Assembly: GCA_910583835.1 (NCBI GenBank)
Contig: CAJTYM010000008.1
Coordinates: forward strand, 1-64,000
Direction: 5' to 3'
Origin: an uncultured Lachnospiraceae bacterium
GTDB taxonomy: Bacteria > Bacillota > Clostridia > Lachnospirales > Lachnospiraceae
DNA: 64,000 nt
Shown: one piece after another, positions 52,124-61,406 of the stretch
Position numbering within the stretch: position 1 is the stretch's first letter
Layout: each line of letters begins with the position of its first letter
Notes under the pieces: generated by a model
Seen by the model: the letters and a program-made list of their open reading frames with translations, nothing else
Database searches by the model: none
Told to the model about the DNA's origin: nothing
Program-made: the position numbers and the translations under genes

Positions 52124-53347
52124 ATGGCTAATATGGAGAATGGGTCTGGCAATGGACTTAATATAGATAAAATTGTAGATTTCTGTAAGAAAAATGTGAA
52201 ATATATCTCAGCGGGAGTAGTTACGGTGGCTCTTGTCGCTTTTTTGGCGGTTACAGCGGTGAATAACTCAGGTAAACAGGAGAAACAAGATAATAAAGTT
52301 GCTGCGCAGGATGAGAATCAGAAGACAGACGCAGCTGAAGATGGCAGTGAAGCGAAGGATGAGCCAGAACAGGCAGAAGCGGAGAAGGACGAGCATCCGG
52401 AGATTACGGAACTGATTTCTACTTATTATAATTCGTATGCAGCAGGGGATTTGGACAAGCTTTCCGGCATTGCGCAGAAGCTTTCTGATATGGAGAAAGA
52501 TTATATCAAGATGATGAATGAGCATGTGGAGAGTTATGGCAATGTTTCCTGTACGGTAGTGGATGGAGCGAAGGAAGGCGCATATATTGTCTGCGCTGTC
52601 TATGACATGAAGTTTGCAGGGGTGGATGAGACGCTTCCGGGCATGAATGTTTTTTATGTCCAGACCGACAAGAATGGACAGCTGTATATCAATAACCGCT
52701 ATAGTTCTTTTAACCGCGAGTTAAAAGAGCAGAAGACGAAGAAAAAGATTCTTACCCTGATGGAAGAATTTGAGAAAAGTGAGGCTATTGTAAGCCTTCA
52801 GCAGGAAGTGCAGGCGGAATACGATAAGATTGTGGCAGGGAATGAGGAACTGCAGACGAAATTGAATGAGATGGTGGATGCCATCGCAAATTGGAAAGAA
52901 TCTTATACGCCGCCTACAGAGGAAGAGCCAGAGGCAACCGATGACGGAAGCACGGATGATGGCAGTGCGGATGACGGAAATGCAGACGATGGCAACGCCG
53001 ATGATGGCAATACGGACGACGGAAGCACCGATGACGGAAATGCGGATGACGGAAGCGCCGATGATGGCAGTACGGATGACGGAAGCGCCGATGATGGTAA
53101 TACAGATGATGGAAGTGCCGATGATGGAAATAGTTCAGGGCTGAATTATGTTCCTGAGGGAACGGTGATGACCGCTAACGATGGCTATAATGTGCGCAAA
53201 TCCATGGACGAGACATCAGAACTTGTCGGAACAACGGCAGTCGGCGACAGCATTACAATTATCCTCAGTTACGCAGAGGGATGGACGAAGGTAGAGTGGA
53301 ATGGAACTACCGGTTATATCCGTACAGATTTGTTGCTGAACAATTAA
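52124..53347 (+). CDS. Membrane-anchored SH3-domain protein with acidic DDG repeats
   Basis: 407 residues, start after AAGGAGA. The N-terminus is cytosolic (1-27), one TM is at about 28-47, then an acidic K/E/D-rich linker, an NTF2-like or helical extracellular region (about 85-215 with ITELISTYYNSYAAGDLDKL), a coiled-coil-like stretch, 13 copies of the pentad [TA]DDG[SN] (about 272-336) and a C-terminal bacterial SH3 domain with YNVRKSMDETSELVG and GYIRTDLLL. SH3b domains usually bind the cell wall, so it is probably displayed at the surface with the DDG repeats as a flexible spacer. No catalytic domain is seen. Confidence 0.85.
   Translation: MANMENGSGNGLNIDKIVDFCKKNVKYISAGVVTVALVAFLAVTAVNNSGKQEKQDNKVAAQDENQKTDAAEDGSEAKDEPEQAEAEKDEHPEITELISTYYNSYAAGDLDKLSGIAQKLSDMEKDYIKMMNEHVESYGNVSCTVVDGAKEGAYIVCAVYDMKFAGVDETLPGMNVFYVQTDKNGQLYINNRYSSFNRELKEQKTKKKILTLMEEFEKSEAIVSLQQEVQAEYDKIVAGNEELQTKLNEMVDAIANWKESYTPPTEEEPEATDDGSTDDGSADDGNADDGNADDGNTDDGSTDDGNADDGSADDGSTDDGSADDGNTDDGSADDGNSSGLNYVPEGTVMTANDGYNVRKSMDETSELVGTTAVGDSITIILSYAEGWTKVEWNGTTGYIRTDLLLNN
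52937..53131 (+). repeat. 13 tandem 15-bp repeats encoding [TA]DDG[SN]
   Basis: 195 bases, exactly 13 five-codon units with synonymous variation (GGA/GGC/GGT; AGC/AGT) inside the SH3-domain gene; likely to vary in number between strains. Confidence 0.9.
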
Positions 53348-53367
53348 TTTCCTATACAGATAAGAAG

Positions 53368-53398
53368 GGAATTGCCTGCATAGGCAATTCCTTTTTTC
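53368..53398 (+). terminator. Terminator of the SH3-domain gene
   Basis: GGAATTGCCT (53368-53377) and AGGCAATTCC (53382-53391) form a perfect 10-bp stem with a four-base loop, followed by a six-T run. Confidence 0.88.
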
Positions 53399-53586
53399 TC
53401 TTATAAGGAAATACCATGTTGCATTAACGTGTGAAAGCACAGGTTTTCCTGATAAGATGAAGCCCTCTTGTATGCAGGAAACTTCTCTGTATTTTCTGCA
53501 ATGAAAATTAATAATATGTAGAACGCAGATTTGTATAAAAAAAGAAAAATGCTTCACCCTAATGGTAAAACCAACAGGAGGAAGCT

Positions 53587-54018
53587 ATGTATAATAATGA
53601 AGAAATCAATGTATTAAAGGAAACCAGGAAAAATGCAGCTATGGCGGTAAATGCCATTGATGCGCTGATGGGAAAGATTTACAATCAGGAATTTGCCTAC
53701 GAACTGACAGCCGAGCGTGACCGTTTCCGCGATTTTGAGCGTAAAGCAGAGGCCGGGTTGTGGGAGCATGGATTGGTGAGCCGGGATTCCGGTATCCAGA
53801 AAGCGATGCTGTGGGGATCCATACAGGCAAACACAATGCTCAATATCAGCACGAACCATGTGGCGGATATGGTGATTCAGGGAAATGCCAGAGGAATTAC
53901 GGAACTGATGAAGATAAAGCATAATAACAAGGCAAGCGGCAGTTTTGCCAATGAACTTGCCGAGGAACTGATGGACTTTGAAGAAGAAAACATTGAAAGG
54001 CTGAAACGGTTCCTGTAA
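53587..54018 (+). CDS. Conserved helical protein of unknown function
   Basis: 143 residues starting after AGGAGGAAG with ideal spacing. No signal peptide or TM is present. The sequence is almost wholly predicted helix and charged, with EINVLKETRKNAAMAVNAID, AELTAERDRF-like heptads and a C-terminal DFEEENIERLKRFL. This gives a ferritin-like or four-helix-bundle impression, but no metal-binding E-x-x-H pair is evident. It stands alone between two terminated or separate units. I do not recognise the family. Confidence 0.75.
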   Translation: MYNNEEINVLKETRKNAAMAVNAIDALMGKIYNQEFAYELTAERDRFRDFERKAEAGLWEHGLVSRDSGIQKAMLWGSIQANTMLNISTNHVADMVIQGNARGITELMKIKHNNKASGSFANELAEELMDFEEENIERLKRFL

Positions 54019-54113
54019 CTTGTATATTTTTAGGAAGCGGGAGTCCACATCATTTTTCAGCGGCTGCATATGCAGGAGTCAATTTTAGGGCAGGAGAAAG
54101 AAGGTGGGGGAAC

Positions 54114-54833
54114 ATGGAAGAATCAATAAGAATTAATAAATATCTCAGTGAGGCGGGGGTCTGTTCCCGCAGGGAAGCGGATCGCCAGATTGAGCTGGGG
54201 CGCGTATCAATCAATGGCAGGATGGCAGTGGCGGGGGATAAAGTTTTCCCCTCGGATGTGGTCATGTTTGGGAAGGATAAAGTTTCCAAAGAAGAGGAGG
54301 TAATTCTGCTGGCAGTAAATAAGCCGGCAGGCATTGTGTGTACGGCTGAGAAGCGGGAAAAAGACAATATTGTGGATTTTTTGGGTTATTCCAAACGTGT
54401 TTATCCCATTGGGCGATTGGATAAGACCTCACATGGCTTGCTGTTGATGACAAATCAGGGAGATTTGGTAAATAAGATGATGCGCAGCGGAAATTACCAT
54501 GAGAAAGAATACATTGTCAAGGTGAACCGGGACGTCACGCCTGAATTCCTGCAGGGGATGGCGAAAGGCGTGTACCTGGAAGATTTGGCAGCGACAACCA
54601 GGCCTTGCAAGGTGGAAAAGGTGGCAAGGCGTACGTTCCGCATTATCCTTACCCAGGGCATGAACCGGCAGATTCGCAGGATGTGCGAATCATTTCAATA
54701 TCGTGTTTTGGATTTGAAGCGGGTGCGTATCATGAACATCTGCCTGGGAGATTTAAAGGAAGGCGCTTACCGCAAGGTGACAGAGGAAGAATGGCAGGTG
54801 CTTCAGGAGCAGATTAAGGATTCGAAAGGATGA
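54114..54833 (+). CDS. rluF: 23S rRNA pseudouridine synthase, RluF type
   Basis: Converts a uridine in 23S rRNA helix 75 (U2604 in E. coli) to pseudouridine; 239 residues. The N-terminal S4 domain (RINKYLSEAGVCSRREADR) is followed by the RsuA-type catalytic domain with the catalytic Asp in GRLDKTSHGLLLMTN. The RluF-specific look comes from GDLVNKMMRSGNYHEKEY and QGMNRQIRRMCE. The start has AAGGTGGGG upstream. ligA begins three bases after its stop. Confidence 0.9.
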   Translation: MEESIRINKYLSEAGVCSRREADRQIELGRVSINGRMAVAGDKVFPSDVVMFGKDKVSKEEEVILLAVNKPAGIVCTAEKREKDNIVDFLGYSKRVYPIGRLDKTSHGLLLMTNQGDLVNKMMRSGNYHEKEYIVKVNRDVTPEFLQGMAKGVYLEDLAATTRPCKVEKVARRTFRIILTQGMNRQIRRMCESFQYRVLDLKRVRIMNICLGDLKEGAYRKVTEEEWQVLQEQIKDSKG

Positions 54834-54836
54834 GTT

Positions 54837-56837
54837 ATGGATAGGAATCAAGCGGAATCAAAGATAAAAGAACTGAAAAGCGAGTTGGAATATCATATTG
54901 ACCGTTATTATAATCAGGACAATCCTCAAATCAGCGATTATGAATATGATATGAAAATGCAGGAACTGAAGAAACTGGAACAGGAATTTCCAGAACTTGT
55001 CACTGCAGATTCCCCTACGCAGAAAGTAGGCGGCACGGCAAAGCGGGAAGCCGGGGTGCTGGTGCGCCATAATGTGCCTATGCTGAGCCTGCAGGATGTA
55101 TTTTCCAGGGAAGAAGTGGAAGAATTCGTGGAGGAGATGCAAAAACAGCTGGAGGAACCGGAATTTGTCGTGGAGTACAAGATTGACGGTCTGTCAATGG
55201 CGCTCCGTTATGAACAGGGAGAACTGACGCTGGCGCTGACGCGCGGAGATGGCGTGAGTTTTGGCGAGGACGTAACTGCCAATGCCAAGGTGATTCCAGA
55301 TGTAAAGAAAAAATTAAAAGAGCCGGTGGAGTACCTGGAAATCCGCGGGGAAGTCTATATGAAAGAGCATGATTTTATGCGGGTCAACGAGATACAGGAA
55401 CTGAATGGCAAAAAGGTGTTTGCCAATCCCAGAAACTGTGCAGCGGGGACACTGCGCCAGCTGGACAGCAAGGTCACCAAAGAGCGCGGGCTCTCCATGT
55501 TTGTGTTTAACATCCAGCAGATTCGGGGAATGGAGATCTCAACGCACACCCAGGGATATGAATACCTGAAAAAGAATAGAATCCCGGTCATTGATGATTA
55601 CCGGGTATGCCGGACCAAGAAGGAAGTCTGGGATGCCATCTGTGCCATTGGTGACAACCGGGGCAATTTGGGCTATGATATTGATGGGGCAGTCGTAAAA
55701 ATTAATTCCCTGGAGGACCGGGAAAGGCTGGGAGCCACATCGAAAGTTCCCCGCTGGGCAGTGGCATACAAGTACCCGCCAGAAGAGAAGGAGACAACGC
55801 TTCTGGATATTGAATTGTCTGTCGGGCGCACAGGAAGGATTACGCCCACCGCCATTTTTGAGCCGGTGCGTCTGTGCGGGACCAGCGTGTCCCGGGCGAC
55901 ACTGCACAACCAGGACTTTATTGATGAATTAGATATCCGTATTGGGGACAGGATTCAGGTATATAAATCAGGTGAAATCATCCCCAAAGTACGCAAGGTA
56001 TTGAAAGAAAAGCGGCCTCAGGGGGCGCAGCCTTACCGTCTGCCCGAGGTCTGCCCGGCGTGCGGCGCCAAGACCCAGCGGGAGAAAGACACGGCGGATA
56101 TCAAATGCACTTCGCCCAATTGTCCGGCACAGCTAGAACGTCATATCATCAATTTTGTGGGCAGGACTGCCATGGATATCAAAGGTTTTGGCACGGTATA
56201 TGTGGAAGAACTGGTGCGGCTGGGATATCTGAAAGATATTGCTGATATCTATACATTGAAAGAGCATCGCGATGAGCTGATTGAACAGGGGATTATCGGC
56301 AAAGAGAAAAATACCGATAAGCTGTTAGAAGCGATAGAGAAATCAAAAGAAAATGATGCCAGCCAGCTCTTGACTGGTTTTGGAATCCCTAATGTGGGAA
56401 AGGCGGCTGCCAAAGCAATCTTAAGGGAATTTAGGACCATCGATGCCTTGATGCAGGCGGATGGGGAAGCATTGCAGCAGGTAAATGATATCGGGGAAGT
56501 CAGCGCGGGCTGTATCCTGGAGTATTTTGCGAAAGAGGAAAACCGGCGGATTGTGGAGCGGATGAAAGAATACGGCGTCAACATGCAGTCTCAGGAGCAG
56601 CCGCGAGGCAGCAAGCTGGAAGGCATGACCTTTGTGGTTACCGGGACGCTGCCTACGCTGGGGCGGAAAGAAGCAGCTGAATTGATTGAGTCTCAGGGCG
56701 GCAAGGTTTCCGGTTCTGTTTCCAAGAAGACCTCCATGGTCCTGGCGGGAGAGAGCGCCGGAAGCAAGCTGGCGAAAGCGCAGGAATTGGGAATCCGCGT
56801 GATTTCCGAGCAAGAATTATTTGAGATGCTGAATTAG
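54837..56837 (+). CDS. ligA: NAD-dependent DNA ligase
   Basis: Essential ligase sealing nicks in replication and repair; 666 residues, normal. Domains in order: Ia (NMN-binding helices, with YYNQDNPQISDYEYD), adenylation domain with the AMP-accepting K115 in EYKIDG, OB fold, a four-Cys zinc finger (CPACGAK...CTSPNCPAQ), helix-hairpin-helix repeats and a C-terminal BRCT domain (about 590-666). It is co-transcribed with rluF (three-base gap) and probably metA (26-base gap). Confidence 0.96.
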   Translation: MDRNQAESKIKELKSELEYHIDRYYNQDNPQISDYEYDMKMQELKKLEQEFPELVTADSPTQKVGGTAKREAGVLVRHNVPMLSLQDVFSREEVEEFVEEMQKQLEEPEFVVEYKIDGLSMALRYEQGELTLALTRGDGVSFGEDVTANAKVIPDVKKKLKEPVEYLEIRGEVYMKEHDFMRVNEIQELNGKKVFANPRNCAAGTLRQLDSKVTKERGLSMFVFNIQQIRGMEISTHTQGYEYLKKNRIPVIDDYRVCRTKKEVWDAICAIGDNRGNLGYDIDGAVVKINSLEDRERLGATSKVPRWAVAYKYPPEEKETTLLDIELSVGRTGRITPTAIFEPVRLCGTSVSRATLHNQDFIDELDIRIGDRIQVYKSGEIIPKVRKVLKEKRPQGAQPYRLPEVCPACGAKTQREKDTADIKCTSPNCPAQLERHIINFVGRTAMDIKGFGTVYVEELVRLGYLKDIADIYTLKEHRDELIEQGIIGKEKNTDKLLEAIEKSKENDASQLLTGFGIPNVGKAAAKAILREFRTIDALMQADGEALQQVNDIGEVSAGCILEYFAKEENRRIVERMKEYGVNMQSQEQPRGSKLEGMTFVVTGTLPTLGRKEAAELIESQGGKVSGSVSKKTSMVLAGESAGSKLAKAQELGIRVISEQELFEMLN

Positions 56838-56863
56838 AATGTAGAAGAAAGAAGGAATGAATT

Positions 56864-57796
56864 ATGCCGATTAAGGTTCAGAGCGGATTGCCGGCGAGAG
56901 AGAAGCTGGAGCGGGAAAATGTATTTACGATGGATGAAAACCGGGCAATGCATCAGGATATCCGGCCGATAGAGGTGGGAATCCTGAATTTGATGCCTCT
57001 GAAAGAAGATACAGAGCTGCAGATTCTGCGGGAACTGTCCAACACGCCCTTGCAGGTCGATGTGACATTTGTGGTGGTAAGCAGCCATGAATCGCGCAAC
57101 ACATCCAGCAGCCATCTGAATAAGTTTTACAATACGTTTGATGAAATTAAGGACCAGAAATTTGACGGATTTATCATTACCGGCGCTCCCGTGGAGCAGA
57201 TGGAGTATGAGGATGTGGATTATTGGCAGGAGTTTGAGCAAATCTGTGAATGGACGAAAACAAATGTAACTTCCACCATGCATCTGTGCTGGGGCGCTCA
57301 GGCGGGGCTTTACCACCATTATAAAATTCCCAAGCATAAGCTGGATAAGAAAATGTTCGGCATATTTGAGCATAAGGTCAGCAACCGCAAGATTCCGCTG
57401 GTGCGCGGGTTCGACGATTATTTTCTTGCGCCTCATTCCCGGCATACGGAGGTGCGCAGGGAGGATATTGACAAAGTTCCTGCGCTTACGGTTCTGGCGG
57501 AATCGCCGGAGGCGGGCGTATTCCTCTTGATGGATACTACCGGAAAGAAAATTTTTGTCATGGGTCATCCGGAGTACGATAGGGTAACGCTACATACGGA
57601 GTATATGCGTGATAAGGAAAAAGGGCTGGATATCCAATTGCCCAAGAATTATTATGTGGATGATGATGATACCATTCGCCCGAATCTGCAGTGGCGCGCC
57701 CATGCCAATGCGCTCTATTCCAATTGGCTGAACTATTATGTCTATCAGGCTACGCCTTATGAATATACGGCAGTGCAGCCGAGAAAGCGCAAATAG
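56864..57796 (+). CDS. metA: Homoserine O-acetyltransferase (MetA family)
   Basis: First committed step of methionine synthesis, acylation of homoserine; 310 residues. Acyl-enzyme C142 in HLCWGAQ, a catalytic His in APHSRHTEV and Glu in GHPEYDRVT are present. Residue 111 is Glu (GAPVEQM), the position that selects acetyl-CoA (Glu) over succinyl-CoA (Gly) in characterised MetA enzymes, so the product should be O-acetylhomoserine despite the usual succinyltransferase name. No SAM riboswitch or T-box is visible upstream; it rides on the ligA transcript. A terminator follows. Confidence 0.92.
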   Translation: MPIKVQSGLPAREKLERENVFTMDENRAMHQDIRPIEVGILNLMPLKEDTELQILRELSNTPLQVDVTFVVVSSHESRNTSSSHLNKFYNTFDEIKDQKFDGFIITGAPVEQMEYEDVDYWQEFEQICEWTKTNVTSTMHLCWGAQAGLYHHYKIPKHKLDKKMFGIFEHKVSNRKIPLVRGFDDYFLAPHSRHTEVRREDIDKVPALTVLAESPEAGVFLLMDTTGKKIFVMGHPEYDRVTLHTEYMRDKEKGLDIQLPKNYYVDDDDTIRPNLQWRAHANALYSNWLNYYVYQATPYEYTAVQPRKRK

Positions 57797-57844
57797 CCGT
57801 ATATTCACGGTTTGCTGTGCCGGCCGCAATTGCGGAACAATATA

Positions 57845-57884
57845 AAACCAGGGTAGAGGAGAATGAGCCTACCCTGGTTTTTTT
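57845..57884. terminator. Bidirectional terminator at the host/phage-gene junction
   Basis: AAACCAGGGTAG (57845-57856) pairs perfectly with CTACCCTGGTTT (57869-57880), then TTTTG. It separates metA from the convergent phage tail genes. Confidence 0.88.
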
Positions 57885-57930
57885 GTAATGCCGAATTGAT
57901 TTCCGGTCAATATCAATAAGCTGATTGATT

Positions 57931-60900
57931 TTAGTTCTGTGGCGGAGTAAGCGAATTTTCCAGTACAGATACCCGCTCTTCTAAGGCTTCGATGGCCTGT
58001 TTCAGCAGTTCGTTTTCTGCATATAGTTTCTGGACCATGTGGACGGTAAGCATCGTATACTCGCCATATCTCATGGAATAAATGTATTGTTCATTGCCTG
58101 CAGCGTCCAGGTCAGGAATGGATTGTCTGTTGCCCTCCTCATCTATATATTCTTTTGTTTTTACGGTTTTGCAGAAGGGGGCGAAATTGAGGGGGGAAAT
58201 ATCATGATTGTCCAGTAATTCTTCTATTTCCTGAGAAATAGTCCCGAAATGATGCTGGCTGCCATTTTTGGAAACATAGGCATACGTGGGGGTTGCGAGG
58301 TAAATTTTTTCATACGTTTCCGTGATGGGTTCGATACGGTCCTGTAACTCTCTGTCGGAGATTATTGCCACCTGATTTTCTGAATAAACAGTTCCGTTGT
58401 CGATGGTAATATCGCCGATAGTGCCGCTGTTAGCAGTAATATGATCGATAATACCGTTATTGATGGTAATATCACCGATGGTACCGCTGCTGATGGAAAT
58501 ATTGCTGAAATTGCCAGTGGCAGAATCAAGAATGCCGGACATATGCAAGGTTCCTTCTTCATCTAAATGCAGGATGTCCTGGGAACCTTTGGAAATTGCC
58601 AATAATCTGCGGGCATTGGGGTTTATTTTTATGGTATTTAGGCTGTTCTGGGCAAGGATGCCATGGTGGTTAAGGTAAAGGGAATCGCTGCCGTTGTTTA
58701 TGCCTAATTTTTCGCTTAAAACGAAATTACCTACCATTGCATCGGCAAGGACGCCGTAGGCGGTCTTCTTTTCTGTGATGCCGGGGTCAAAAATGTCTGG
58801 CACGGCGTATTGGTATTTGCCGATGGCGCTGCGCAGATGGTCCCAATTATCATCGGTAAGGCAAATGCCATTCTGGCTGATGCGCATTTGGCAGTCGTCA
58901 TAGACGTCTTCAATATTGTTGTATGCGCGGCAGAGGATTCCCTGCGAATTGATGACGATTTCCTGTGTCCGGTAATCGTTGACCAGTTTTGTTTGTGAGG
59001 CATCGATTCCTCCATTTATCCAGTTGGTTATCTGTTTGGATGTATCTGTGTGTTTTGCCAGCTGCTGTTTGATGGAAGCGTAGGAGGAGGAAAAGGAGCC
59101 CACAGATTTGAAAATAGAGTCGACATCAGAGATGCCGGACCATGTTTTTTCTGCCGTGGAAAATTCCACCGGCAAGTTGCTTAAATCGTCAAAGTTTATC
59201 TCGTAGGATAAGAGCCTTAGGTGGTACAGCGTATCGTCCACGTTCATATGAATCCAGTTTCCGCAGGCAAATTTGTCCGCAAAAGGTGAGAATTCTTTCA
59301 GAGCCAGCAGATTGTTCAAAGAAGCGCTGATATTGTACTGTAAATGAGAAGCTTTGTAAAGTTCCCTTTTTGCTGCCTCAATGAGTTTTTCTGCCCGTTC
59401 TATCAGCTCAGAATTGCTCAGTCCGTCCGATTTGTAATTGTCATTTTTATAACTGTCTTCCCTGCGGTAGGAGCAGAATACCCGCCATAAATCTTTGCCA
59501 ATCCAGGATTCAAAATCCCAGTCGTTTTTCACTTGTTCCTGGATGGAAATGAGGTCTTGGTATAAGTTGTCTATGTCATTGCTGATAACTGTCAGGAAAG
59601 CAATTTGTTCTGCCAGTTTAGCGGCGCGTTCCTGATAGGGAACTTTCATGCTGTCCTGTAAATCCTGGTTTTCTGAATTAAGGATAAGCATGAGGCAGTC
59701 ATCAAATGCAGCCTTGGTGTTTGTCAGGCAGCCAATACTGAAGAAAGTGATTCTTTGGCAGAATTCGTCAAAGGGCATTTCCATATCGGTGATTTCACGG
59801 ATGGCGTTTTCGGATTTTGCCATGGCAGCGTCCAGTTTTTGCTGCAAATACCTGCGTTCGTTATTATCTACAGATAAGGCAAGTACAGGCGTCTTTTGCG
59901 TCTGCGTATCGTCTGAGATGGCGGTGAGCGTGAGCTGCCCGTTCCATCTGCCGATACCTTCCTTAGAGGCTGCCGGTTCATAGCGGTAATCCTGATCGTC
60001 AATGTTTACGCGGTATAACGCGGTATTGATGCAGGCTTTTGCCATTTCAAGGATGGCGTTGTTGATGATTCTGTCTGAGGACCGTGAGGGGTCGGAAACG
60101 GCAATCACAGAAAGTCTATCTGTGATAATTTGGATGGCATCGTCCATGGACTGCCCATCAATGGCTGGTACTGGCATCATCGCGGAGTCGAGGTATCCTT
60201 TGAGGTCTATGGCGTCATATAATAGCCGGCTGACGTTCCGGTATCCATGGATTTCTGATGATATTTTCTGATAGGGGGTCTCGGGATACCTGGATAAGAC
60301 ATATGCGATAGCGGCATTGTATCTGGTAACGTGGGCAGCCGGCAGATGGAAACTGCCGGAATCCATGCATGATTGGTATTCTTCGTTATAGCTGGCGATT
60401 TTATCAGATAGGCTGTCGGGCATGTTCTCCAATACTTCCGGGGGGAAACTCCAGAAATAATTTGTGCCGTTGGGGTTGCAGTTAGCAACGGTAGCCGTCA
60501 TCAGATTATCTCCGCCGGAAACCCGGAAGCAGTTTTTCAATTCCTCTTTATTGCTTTCAATGGAGGCAGAAGCGGCAAGATTGTCTTTGTCAATGTAAAT
60601 GGCGGTATCTTCTCCGTATGCGCCCTCAAATAGCGTACTCCCGCATTCTGGGCACTTGTCGTGGAAATCACCGCGGTATCCGCAGTCAGCGCACGTATTG
60701 CATAGGTCGTATGCGTTGACAATCCTTGTGCCGTCCGGCTTGACGTCAAAGGTGAACAGGCATTGGTACTGCTGGGCAATCTCACTGGTCAAGGCTTCAT
60801 AAATGCTTGTCTCAGAAAAACTGAATTCATAGAATGTCGGCAAATCCCGCAGTGTCTTGCTGACGTAGCCGATTTTATAATGGGATGCTTTGCCCAAAAT

Positions 60901-61347
60901 GCGGTGCAGCAGCGAAGCAGAGGTCTCAACGCCACGGTAGAAAACAGTGGGGAAATCAGGGTTGTAGTCCGGTCTTTTCATATCGGCTTCCGTGTTGATT
61001 TCTATGTCATATAATATTGTCTGGGACAGTTCTGCTTCTGCGAGCGATGTGCAGGTAATTGTTTTATATGTGCCGGTATCTTCTGTCAGGGCAACCTGTA
61101 TATCAAAGCATTCTCCGTATTCCGGGAGGTAAATCAGGTTATAGTCATTGATTTTATCCCACAGGCAGTTAAGTCTGCCATCGATGGTTTTGTATACTTT
61201 AAAGGATAATTCGTTTGCCGAATTGAAATTGTTTTTATAGACGATAGCGCTGGCAGTGACAGCGCCGATAGTTGCAAAATCCCTGCCCTTCAGCAGAAGG
61301 GTAGGGATGTCTGTATGTAGATTCTGGTTGTAAATTATGTTTGCCAT
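57931..61347 (-). CDS. Phage tail-tip / endopeptidase-tail protein with C-terminal chaperone-like domain
   Basis: 1138 residues, start after GGAGGA. The N-terminal about 400 residues have the layout of siphophage tail-associated (Tal/gp18-like) proteins; a zinc-ribbon C219/C222/C232/C235 sits inside it. The middle is helical. About 950-993 has imperfect beta-repeats (GTIGDITINNG type). The last about 140 residues resemble the S74 intramolecular chaperone: ISDRELQDRIEPI with S997, then a coiled-coil end (LLKQAIEALEERV). The Lys expected five residues after the Ser in autocleaving members is Gln here. It probably forms the receptor-contacting tail tip or fibre. It is the last phage gene; host metA follows convergently. 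Confidence 0.75.
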   Translation of the reverse strand: MANIIYNQNLHTDIPTLLLKGRDFATIGAVTASAIVYKNNFNSANELSFKVYKTIDGRLNCLWDKINDYNLIYLPEYGECFDIQVALTEDTGTYKTITCTSLAEAELSQTILYDIEINTEADMKRPDYNPDFPTVFYRGVETSASLLHRILGKASHYKIGYVSKTLRDLPTFYEFSFSETSIYEALTSEIAQQYQCLFTFDVKPDGTRIVNAYDLCNTCADCGYRGDFHDKCPECGSTLFEGAYGEDTAIYIDKDNLAASASIESNKEELKNCFRVSGGDNLMTATVANCNPNGTNYFWSFPPEVLENMPDSLSDKIASYNEEYQSCMDSGSFHLPAAHVTRYNAAIAYVLSRYPETPYQKISSEIHGYRNVSRLLYDAIDLKGYLDSAMMPVPAIDGQSMDDAIQIITDRLSVIAVSDPSRSSDRIINNAILEMAKACINTALYRVNIDDQDYRYEPAASKEGIGRWNGQLTLTAISDDTQTQKTPVLALSVDNNERRYLQQKLDAAMAKSENAIREITDMEMPFDEFCQRITFFSIGCLTNTKAAFDDCLMLILNSENQDLQDSMKVPYQERAAKLAEQIAFLTVISNDIDNLYQDLISIQEQVKNDWDFESWIGKDLWRVFCSYRREDSYKNDNYKSDGLSNSELIERAEKLIEAAKRELYKASHLQYNISASLNNLLALKEFSPFADKFACGNWIHMNVDDTLYHLRLLSYEINFDDLSNLPVEFSTAEKTWSGISDVDSIFKSVGSFSSSYASIKQQLAKHTDTSKQITNWINGGIDASQTKLVNDYRTQEIVINSQGILCRAYNNIEDVYDDCQMRISQNGICLTDDNWDHLRSAIGKYQYAVPDIFDPGITEKKTAYGVLADAMVGNFVLSEKLGINNGSDSLYLNHHGILAQNSLNTIKINPNARRLLAISKGSQDILHLDEEGTLHMSGILDSATGNFSNISISSGTIGDITINNGIIDHITANSGTIGDITIDNGTVYSENQVAIISDRELQDRIEPITETYEKIYLATPTYAYVSKNGSQHHFGTISQEIEELLDNHDISPLNFAPFCKTVKTKEYIDEEGNRQSIPDLDAAGNEQYIYSMRYGEYTMLTVHMVQKLYAENELLKQAIEALEERVSVLENSLTPPQN

Positions 61348-61406
61348 AATGCTTCCTCCTTAATCTTAAATTTGTTAATATGTTGCGGTTGGATGTTTGC
61401 CAGAAT

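Noticed and set aside
53348..53586. Riboswitch or small RNA between the SH3 gene and the helical protein gene
   Set aside because: Beyond the terminator at 53368-53398 no conserved riboswitch core or paired structure was recognised.
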